Below are positions 1-4,534 of a stretch of 5,320 bases of DNA, piece after piece; position 1 is the first letter of the stretch, and every line of letters starts with the position of its first letter. The stretch is from an uncultured Treponema sp. (GTDB lineage Bacteria > Spirochaetota > Spirochaetia > Treponematales > Treponemataceae): positions 1 through 5,320 of the forward strand of contig CAJOQA010000151.1 in NCBI GenBank assembly GCA_905236465.1. The letters are read 5' to 3'. Position numbers and translations under genes: made by a program. Under the pieces are notes generated by a model. The model did no database searches. It saw only the letters and a program-made list of their open reading frames with translations, and was not told where the DNA came from.

Positions 1-54
1 AGAGTAGAGTAGAGTAGAGTAGAGTAGAGTAGAGTAGAGTAGAGTAGAGTAGAG
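1..54. repeat. AGAGT/CTCTA pentanucleotide tandem repeat (at least 10.8 copies)
   Basis: Ten perfect AGAGT units plus AGAG run from the first base of the window to base 54, with no interruption, and end at a CCGCGG palindrome (55-60). The array is cut by the window edge, so the true copy number is unknown. Read on the plus strand every frame meets TAG within 15 bases, so that strand cannot code. Read on the minus strand (CTCTA) all three frames are open and all give the same cyclic pentapeptide (S-T-L-L-Y), because 5 and 3 share no factor. Perfect short-unit arrays of this length are expected to change copy number by slipped-strand mispairing. Confidence 0.97.
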
Positions 55-77
55 CCGCGGCTTCTTCGTTTTTTCAT
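1..77 (-). CDS. Candidate phase-variable exported protein, N-terminus only
   Basis: On the minus strand an ATG at 77-75 is preceded by AGGAAGG (90-84) at a 6-base spacing, one of the best ribosome binding sites in the window. The reading frame gives MKKRRSRG and then S-T-L-L-Y units to the left edge, 25 complete codons in all. A short, very basic start followed by a hydrophobic stretch is the layout of a signal peptide or N-terminal anchor, with the core supplied by the pentanucleotide repeat. Gain or loss of one unit would shift the frame of everything downstream, giving on/off switching. Neisseria opa genes use a CTCTT coding repeat in their signal peptide in the same way. An in-frame ATG at 125-123 has no ribosome binding site. 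The body of the gene lies outside the window, so the product is unknown. Against it: bases 58-77 resemble an intergenic element seen again near 1870-1890, so this could be a repeat with a chance start. Confidence 0.5.
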   Translation of the reverse strand, partial: MKKRRSRGSTLLYSTLLYSTLLYST

Positions 78-131
78 CACGCACCTTCCTAAATAAAAAA
101 GATATTTCGGCTTCCGCCTCAACATGACAAC
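55..131 (-). repeat. Dispersed-repeat-like element, copy A (interrupted)
   Basis: The minus strand reads TTGTCATGTTGAGGCGGAAG and then CCGAAA near 131-103, and later AAACGAAGAAGCCGC near 72-58. Both blocks resemble copy B at 1869-1911, where the equivalent blocks are adjacent. Here about 30 bases, including the ribosome binding site and ATG of the candidate ORF, separate them. The left block also resembles the TGTCATTCTGAGCGAAG-type intergenic motif I recall from many bacterial genomes; that is recognition from memory, not a search. Confidence 0.4.
84..90 (-). promoter_or_regulatory. Ribosome binding site of the repeat-bearing ORF
   Basis: The minus strand reads AGGAAGG, then TGCGTG, then ATG. 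The purine-rich core and 6-base spacing are close to ideal and decide the start at 77 over the upstream in-frame ATG at 125. Confidence 0.5.
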
Positions 132-340
132 AACAAGATGATTTTTTCTAACTGTATTTTCATGGTAAGGGGAGAATCTGCATTTGTCAAGAAAAATCTT
201 TTAAAATTTGTGATATTTATTTAATTTAATTGATATAAATATATATATTAAGACTTTTTTCATTTTGTTTTAGCATAAAATTCAGAAAAGAGTAAAAGTT
301 TAAAGTGATTATCAATTTATTTTGATATAAATTCATATAA
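131..340. other. AT-rich intergenic spacer
   Basis: This gene-free stretch separates the divergent minus-strand candidate and the Cache-GGDEF gene. From about 185 to 345 it is nearly all A and T, with ATATATATTA and repeated TTGATATAAA-like words (230-240 and 322-331). I see no tRNA, recognised RNA fold or credible small ORF. It most likely carries the divergent promoters of the flanking genes. Confidence 0.7.
162..190 (-). promoter_or_regulatory. Possible sigma-70 promoter for the repeat-bearing ORF
   Basis: On the minus strand TTGACA (190-185) is a perfect -35 box. Exactly 17 bases later lies TACCAT (167-162), a weaker -10 box that keeps the first two and last two consensus bases. The DNA upstream of the -35 is A/T rich. 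Transcription would start near 155, leaving an untranslated leader of roughly 78 bases before the ATG at 77. The weak -10 box keeps confidence moderate. Confidence 0.4.
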
Positions 341-341
341 T
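336..341 (+). promoter_or_regulatory. Possible -10 box for the Cache-GGDEF gene
   Basis: A perfect TATAAT lies 75 bases before the preferred start codon. No convincing -35 box is found 16-18 bases upstream (the sequence there is CAATTT), and chance TATAAT matches are likely in DNA this AT rich, so the call is weak. Confidence 0.25.
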
Positions 342-362
342 ATATAGGAGCCTGTTTCGCAA

Positions 363-410
363 GTGCCCTTAGCTACTTTACAAGTCATCGGATTTTGCAT
401 TATCCTATAG
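363..410 (+). CDS. Possible leader peptide upstream of the Cache-GGDEF gene
   Basis: A GTG at 363 opens a 15-codon frame (MPLATLQVIGFCIIL) that ends in TAG at 408-410. That stop lies inside the AGGAG used by the downstream gene (409-413). A TATAGGAG box at 343-350 could serve the GTG, though the 12-base spacing is long. The same 8-mer recurs at 406-413 for the downstream start. If translated, the ribosome would stop on the next ribosome binding site, a layout that favours translational coupling. The evidence is purely positional, and the peptide matches nothing I know. Confidence 0.2.
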   Translation: MPLATLQVIGFCIIL

Positions 411-413
411 GAG
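409..413 (+). promoter_or_regulatory. Ribosome binding site of the Cache-GGDEF gene
   Basis: AGGAG lies only 2 bases before the ATG at 416, an unusually short gap. The following TGAT can extend pairing with the 16S tail, as in GGAGGTGAT with one base missing. No ribosome binding site is visible before the alternative TTG at 395, so this site favours ATG 416. Confidence 0.5.
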
Positions 414-415
414 TG

Positions 416-1861
416 ATGAAAAATAAGCTTTTTTCGCCAAGTGTAAGGCTTCTGCTATTTTTTGCAACCTCAATTTTTCTTTCAGAACTTTTGATTATTG
501 TGGTTTCGCTAAAAGCTTTTGAGCGTGACTTTATAAAAAACACAAGTTCGGAGCTAGAGCATATAAATTTAGGAATTCTTAATACGCTGAATGCCTGGTC
601 TGATTCTGTAAAAGGAAATGCGCTTCTTCTGGCTAATAATTCAGATATTGTCCAATCTGTAAAAAAAACGGATTTTAACAAATGTGAAGAACTGCTTTTG
701 CTTTTTGAAAAGACTTTGCCTACCGAAAAAGTTTTGTTCACAGATTTTCAGGGAAAAGTTTTAGCTTCTAGCAATTCCTTTATAAAAGAAGGAAGTGATC
801 TTTCAATTTTTCCCTACGTGAAAAAAGCTTTAAATGGTAAATCTAATTTTGGTTTTGACAGCCTTGATTCTATTTCCTTTGCAGAATTTTATTCAAGCCC
901 TATTTACGATGAAAACAAAGATATAATAGGAACTATTGTCCTTTGTTATGAACTTACAGGAAAGGGCTTTGTTGAGCTTATACACGGCTATGGAATTGAA
1001 TGTACTATATTTAAAAATGACGAGCGGGTTGCGTCTACAATAGCAGAGGTAGTCGGAACAAAAATACATAATGAGAAAGTCATAAAGACTGTTCTTGAGG
1101 AAGGTAAAGTTTATGTTGGCGGGGTCAGTGTAAATAAAAAGGATTACTATTCTGTGTATGCCCCGCTACGGAATGAAGATGGTTCAATAGCAGGTATGTT
1201 TTTTGTGGCCCAAGAGAAAAAGATTGTTCAGAATGTCACAAGAAGTATTCTTAGGATTATAATTCCCATTTGTGCCTTAATTTCCTTGATTTTGATTTTT
1301 ACCCTGCTTCGACAGTCTGTCCATAACCTGCATATTTTCAAACAAAAAAATGACCAGCTACGACAACAGGTTAACTGGGATGTCCTTACAAAAGCAAATA
1401 CCCGTTTGTTTGGAACGGAAGAGCTAAAGCATTGCCTAGAAAACTTTAAAAAAGGCTTTCCAAGTCCTGCCATTATGATGCTTGATGTTGACAAGTTTAA
1501 ATTTGTAAATGACACTTATGGACATGAGGCTGGCGACAAAGTATTAAAATCTATTGTTGAAAGTCTGTATAAAAATTGCAGGTCTAGCGATAAAATTATT
1601 AGATGGGGTGGAGATGAATTCATTGGAATTTTTGATGGAATGAAAGAAGAAGTTTGCCAGGTCTTTGCAAAAAAACTTCTTTCTTCTGTAGAGTCTCTTC
1701 ATCACGAAATAAACGGAAAGCCCTTTGTTGTTACAGTTTCAATTGGTTTTGCATATTTTTCTGATAGCGATATAAGCTATAAAGATGTGCTTGCAAGGGC
1801 TGATGAGGCATTGTATAAGTCTAAGAAAAAAGGAAGAAATTCTTTTACTATAGCCGATTAA
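416..1861 (+). CDS. Membrane diguanylate cyclase with periplasmic Cache-type sensor
   Basis: This 481-residue protein should make c-di-GMP from two GTP at the cytoplasmic face of the inner membrane. Numbering from ATG 416: a membrane helix at about 12-33; an extracytoplasmic sensor at about 34-278; a second helix at about 280-298; a short linker; and a GGDEF domain from about 320 to the end. The sensor has two PAS-like halves resembling a double Cache fold. The first carries LFTDFQGKVLASS and FYSSPIYDENKDIIGTI; the second carries YYSVYAPLRNEDGSIAG. The catalytic domain has the DVDKFKFVNDTYGH metal/substrate segment (metal Asp357), intact GGDEF at 398-402 and RSSD at 389-392. The RSSD lies exactly five residues before GGDEF, where the c-di-GMP inhibitory site belongs. 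It should therefore be active and product-inhibited. A TTG at 395 would add seven residues but has no ribosome binding site. The ligand is unknown. Family call certain; Cache subtype inferred. Confidence 0.95.
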   Translation: MKNKLFSPSVRLLLFFATSIFLSELLIIVVSLKAFERDFIKNTSSELEHINLGILNTLNAWSDSVKGNALLLANNSDIVQSVKKTDFNKCEELLLLFEKTLPTEKVLFTDFQGKVLASSNSFIKEGSDLSIFPYVKKALNGKSNFGFDSLDSISFAEFYSSPIYDENKDIIGTIVLCYELTGKGFVELIHGYGIECTIFKNDERVASTIAEVVGTKIHNEKVIKTVLEEGKVYVGGVSVNKKDYYSVYAPLRNEDGSIAGMFFVAQEKKIVQNVTRSILRIIIPICALISLILIFTLLRQSVHNLHIFKQKNDQLRQQVNWDVLTKANTRLFGTEELKHCLENFKKGFPSPAIMMLDVDKFKFVNDTYGHEAGDKVLKSIVESLYKNCRSSDKIIRWGGDEFIGIFDGMKEEVCQVFAKKLLSSVESLHHEINGKPFVVTVSIGFAYFSDSDISYKDVLARADEALYKSKKKGRNSFTIAD

Positions 1862-1868
1862 TTTGTAA

Positions 1869-1911
1869 AGGTGCAGATTCTTCGTTTGTTTCGACTTCGC
1901 TCAACAACCGG
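1869..1911 (-). repeat. Dispersed-repeat-like element, copy B
   Basis: The minus strand reads GTTGTTGAGCGAAGTCGAAA, then CAAACGAAGAATCTGCACC. It shares the GTTGAG-CG-AAG-CGAAA block and the AAACGAAGAA-C-GC block with copy A at 55-131. Its higher G+C stands out against the AT-rich spacers. It fits the intergenic GAGCGAAGTCGAAGAATCT-type motif I recall from many bacterial genomes. Its function is unknown. Confidence 0.45.
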
Positions 1912-1913
1912 CA

Positions 1914-1928
1914 TTCAGACATTCTGAA
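1914..1928 (+). terminator. Small hairpin after the Cache-GGDEF gene, weak terminator candidate
   Basis: TTCAGA and TCTGAA pair perfectly around a CAT loop, about 50 bases after the stop codon. The following GTTAATTT is only a poor U-tract and the stem is AT-rich, so termination would be inefficient at best. It sits beside repeat copy B and may be part of that element. Confidence 0.25.
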
Positions 1929-1947
1929 GTTAATTTGCTATACTTAC

Positions 1948-1976
1948 TTGAAAAAGTATTCTGTTCATCTTAAAAT
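1948..1976 (+). promoter_or_regulatory. Sigma-70-type promoter of the CapA-family gene
   Basis: TTGAAA (1948-1953), a 17-base spacer and TAAAAT (1971-1976) match the consensus at five of six positions in each box. Only six bases separate the -10 box from the ATG at 1983, so transcription should begin at or next to the start codon. An inverted repeat, ATACTT (1940-1945) and AAGTAT (1954-1959), brackets the -35 box and could be an operator. Confidence 0.55.
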
Positions 1977-1982
1977 GAATGT

Positions 1983-3428
1983 ATGGCTGGAAAAAGAATT
2001 CTTTTTGTTTTTTGTCTAATATTGCTAGTTTTTACAACAACTTTTATTTGCTTTCTTTTTCGCCCATGCAAGTATTTAGTTGTCGCAGATGATTCTTTGT
2101 TTCAAGAATATCCACTTGAAGAAGATGTATGTTTGGAAAAAAATGTTTATGTTAAGCTAATAAAAAAAAGTCAAAGTGTAAGTTTTCAAAAAAAAATATT
2201 TACCCCTAGATATGTTTTTCTAGCAGAACTTTCTGTTTACAAGCAAGTTGATTTTTTGCAAGAGGCAGAAAATAAAAATGAAAAGTTTTATAGAACAGAT
2301 TTTTATCCTCTTCTTGCTTGTTTAGAAAGCGATGCAAATCTTTCTTTTTTAACAGTAAAGGAAATGAAAGAAAGAGAAAGGGCTCTTAGCATAGAAGGTC
2401 TTTATGCTGGGGATAAAGACTACAAACTGAATGTTTACAAAGGGATAAAAGCTTTTTTCTTTGAAGAAAAAATGAAAAGCAGTTTGGATTTATGGTGTCA
2501 AAAAACATTTATAGATAAAAGTAAAAATGAGCAGACTGTTACTATTGCAAGCGTTGGAGATATAATGGTTGAGCGCGGAGTTCAGGAAGTGCTTTGTGGT
2601 CAAGACGGAGTACAAAAGGTCTTTGCTTCTACACTATCACTTTTGCAGCAATCAGATTTTACAATTGGTAATCTTGAAGGTGTTGTAACAGAATCTAATC
2701 AAAATGCTATAAAAACGTTTACTTTTAAATTCAAAAAAGAAATTCTTCCTAAACTTTTGGATGCAGGCTTTGACTACTTAATGCAAACCAACAACCACTG
2801 CTATGACTACGGGGAAGCAGGTTTTAAAGATACCCTGAAAGCTTTTGAAGAATATAAGATTCCCTCTAGCGGCATTGGGTATAACGCAGAAGAAGCTAAA
2901 AAATTTTACCATACAAAAATCAAGGATCTTCCCATAGCAATAATTTCTTGCGGGGCTTTCCCAGTAGAAAGATCTGGCTTTAACGGAAAGGTCACCGCTA
3001 CGGCTACAGAAACAAGGGCCGGTATTCTTTGGCACAGCCAGGAACTGCTACAGGACATAAAAAAAGAAAAGGAAGCTGGTAACTTTGTAATTGTAAATGT
3101 TCACGGTGGGGAAGAGTATCGCTTTACGCCTTCAAAGCAGCAGAGAAAACTCTACCAATCCTTTTGCGAAAGTGGGGCTGATATAGTGTTCGGTAGCCAC
3201 CCCCACGTACTTCAGCCAACTGAATGGTATGGGAAAAGCCTCATTGTCTATTCAATGGGTAACTTTATTTTTAATGGAATGGAAAACATGCCTGGCGGAA
3301 CTGATAGCGTAGTGGTCAGGGTTGGCGTTACAAATGGCAGGATAACGTATGTTGAGCACTATCCTGCAAAAATCAGGCTTAACGGGGTAGACTTAAAAAC
3401 AAGCAGTAACGTCAGCCAGTTCCAGTGA
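1983..3428 (+). CDS. CapA-family metallophosphatase-like protein, membrane-anchored
   Basis: This 481-residue protein belongs to the CapA/PgsA family, which has a calcineurin-like metallophosphoesterase fold. In Bacillus, members take part in poly-gamma-glutamate capsule synthesis or attachment. Here no capB or capC is nearby, so the substrate is unknown. A basic start and hydrophobic segment at about 5-26 make an uncleaved anchor or signal peptide, so the protein should face outward. Family motifs in order: VGDIMVERGV (191-200), NLEGVVT (230-236), NNHCYDYGEAG (270-280), VHGGEEY (373-379), GSHPHVLQP (404-412) and VYSMGNFIF (422-430). All expected Asp, Asn, Glu and His residues are present. 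Residues 30-185 are an extra domain; LTVKEMKERERALSIEGLYA followed by GDKDYKL recalls the end of a periplasmic-binding-like domain found in some CapA homologues, here quite diverged. An in-frame TAA at 1971 rules out an earlier start, and no ribosome binding site precedes the ATG. The 5' part is much more AT-rich than the catalytic part. Confidence 0.92.
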   Translation: MAGKRILFVFCLILLVFTTTFICFLFRPCKYLVVADDSLFQEYPLEEDVCLEKNVYVKLIKKSQSVSFQKKIFTPRYVFLAELSVYKQVDFLQEAENKNEKFYRTDFYPLLACLESDANLSFLTVKEMKERERALSIEGLYAGDKDYKLNVYKGIKAFFFEEKMKSSLDLWCQKTFIDKSKNEQTVTIASVGDIMVERGVQEVLCGQDGVQKVFASTLSLLQQSDFTIGNLEGVVTESNQNAIKTFTFKFKKEILPKLLDAGFDYLMQTNNHCYDYGEAGFKDTLKAFEEYKIPSSGIGYNAEEAKKFYHTKIKDLPIAIISCGAFPVERSGFNGKVTATATETRAGILWHSQELLQDIKKEKEAGNFVIVNVHGGEEYRFTPSKQQRKLYQSFCESGADIVFGSHPHVLQPTEWYGKSLIVYSMGNFIFNGMENMPGGTDSVVVRVGVTNGRITYVEHYPAKIRLNGVDLKTSSNVSQFQ

Positions 3429-3444
3429 TAGGCTCACCAGACAG

Positions 3445-4509
3445 TCACAGAGGAAACTTCTGTCCTATAACTTGCTCGGTAACAACGTCCAATCCTGCTT
3501 CTTTCATCTTACGGGCATTTTCCAAAGGTTCTGTCCAGGGGTGGGTAGAAAGACAGAATTTGCCCCAGTGTACGGTAAGGATGTGTTTTGCCTTCAGCTC
3601 TTTTGCGGCCGCAAGAACTTGGTCTGGTAAGCAGTGAATTTGGCTCCAGTCTTTGCTGTACTGACCGTTTTCAAGAATGGCCCAGTCAATTGTATAGGCT
3701 TCTCCAAAGCGCTTAAAGCGTCCATCGTAACCGCCGTCACCGCCAAGAAAAAGTGTATTCTTTGGGGAGATAACCATAAAAGATGCCCACAAGGTCTTTG
3801 CTCTTCTAAGCCCCCTCCCTGAAAAATGCCTTGAAGGTAAGCAGTCAACGCGAATCCCATTTTTTAGTTCCGCGCTTTCATTCCAGTCTAGCTCTATTAT
3901 CTTTTCTAAAGGCCAGCCCCAGTATTCAAAATCTTCCCCTACACCAAGGGGCAGAATAACTTTTTCTGTTTTAGAAAGCAAGGCTTTTGCACTCTTATAG
4001 TCAAGATGGTCCCAGTGGTCATGGCTGATTACAAGGTAGTCAATAGGAGGCATATCGTCTGGGGTGTAAATGGAAGAGCCAGGAAAAGGTTTATTTGCAA
4101 AAGAGACAGGAGAATACTGTAGAAAAACGGGGTCCACTAAAAAGCGGACACCTGCGGTTTGCAAAAGATATGATGAGTGGCCAAACCAAACTATACATTC
4201 TTCATCTTTAGCAATGGCGTTTAAGTCTGTCTTTATGGAAGGGACATCTTCTGTTGGTACGGTATCTGGATAAGAAGTAAACAAAAAATCTTTCATGGCA
4301 GAAAAGAAGCCCTTGTTAGAAGTCATGGTAACAGTCTCTTCTTCGTTTTCAAAGTGCCCGTCTTTGTAGTGGGGAGAAAGTTTTACCCTTTCAAGCCTAG
4401 CCCCTCTTGGTGCCCTGCCAAAAGATGCGCAAGATGTTAGGGCAAAAATAAGGATTGCGATAACAATAAGTGCTAAAATCAGCAAAAAAATAAAAAGTCC
4501 TTTTTTCAT
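3445..4509 (-). CDS. NAPE-PLD/UlaG-like metallo-beta-lactamase-fold lipoprotein
   Basis: This 354-residue predicted lipoprotein has a basic start, a long hydrophobic stretch and the lipobox LTSC at 24-27, so Cys27 would be lipidated. The rest is an MBL-fold hydrolase of the COG2220 group, most like NAPE-hydrolysing phospholipase D and RomA-type proteins. The metal ligands are complete: HDHWDH (163-168), His228 in SRHFSG, Asp258 in GGDGGYDG and His314 in TVHWGKF. WFGHSSYLL (108-116) and LVDPVF (124-129) are the usual first strands of this group. It is expected to be a two-zinc hydrolase on the outer side of the membrane, perhaps acting on a phosphodiester such as a lipid head group; substrate assignment is inference. 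AGAGG (4520-4516) lies 6 bases before the ATG. The upstream membrane GGDEF gene ends 25 bases before it on the same strand, so co-transcription is likely. It ends 16 bases from the convergent CapA-family gene. Confidence 0.93.
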   Translation of the reverse strand: MKKGLFIFLLILALIVIAILIFALTSCASFGRAPRGARLERVKLSPHYKDGHFENEEETVTMTSNKGFFSAMKDFLFTSYPDTVPTEDVPSIKTDLNAIAKDEECIVWFGHSSYLLQTAGVRFLVDPVFLQYSPVSFANKPFPGSSIYTPDDMPPIDYLVISHDHWDHLDYKSAKALLSKTEKVILPLGVGEDFEYWGWPLEKIIELDWNESAELKNGIRVDCLPSRHFSGRGLRRAKTLWASFMVISPKNTLFLGGDGGYDGRFKRFGEAYTIDWAILENGQYSKDWSQIHCLPDQVLAAAKELKAKHILTVHWGKFCLSTHPWTEPLENARKMKEAGLDVVTEQVIGQKFPL

Positions 4510-4515
4510 ACTATA

Positions 4516-4520
4516 CCTCT
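4516..4520 (-). promoter_or_regulatory. Ribosome binding site of the MBL-fold lipoprotein gene
   Basis: The minus strand reads AGAGG, then TATAGT, then ATG at 4509. The 6-base spacing is normal. The site lies in the 25-base gap after the GGDEF gene, which leaves little room for a separate promoter. Confidence 0.7.
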
Positions 4521-4534
4521 TTTAAAAAGCTCCC

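Noticed and set aside
1..54. CRISPR array or telomere-like repeat
   Set aside because: The unit is 5 bases with no spacers, and the array joins an ORF start; it is a simple sequence repeat.
341..415. A c-di-GMP or preQ1 riboswitch in front of the Cache-GGDEF gene
   Set aside because: A TAGCTAC word and short stems are present, but the conserved GEMM core and the preQ1 tail are not. I could not build a convincing fold.
395..415. TTG at 395 as the start of the Cache-GGDEF gene
   Set aside because: There is no ribosome binding site before it, while the ATG at 416 follows AGGAG and gives a typical membrane-protein N-terminus.
3447..3463. Hairpin ACAGAGG-AAA-CTTCTGT between the convergent CapA-family and MBL genes as a bidirectional terminator
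   Set aside because: The stem is real (7 pairs with one wobble), but neither strand has a T-tract after it and it overlaps the last codons of the lipoprotein gene.
3425..4273. Plus-strand and second-frame minus ORFs over the lipoprotein gene
   Set aside because: They are antisense or out-of-frame shadows of a gene with complete catalytic motifs, and their products look like nothing conserved.
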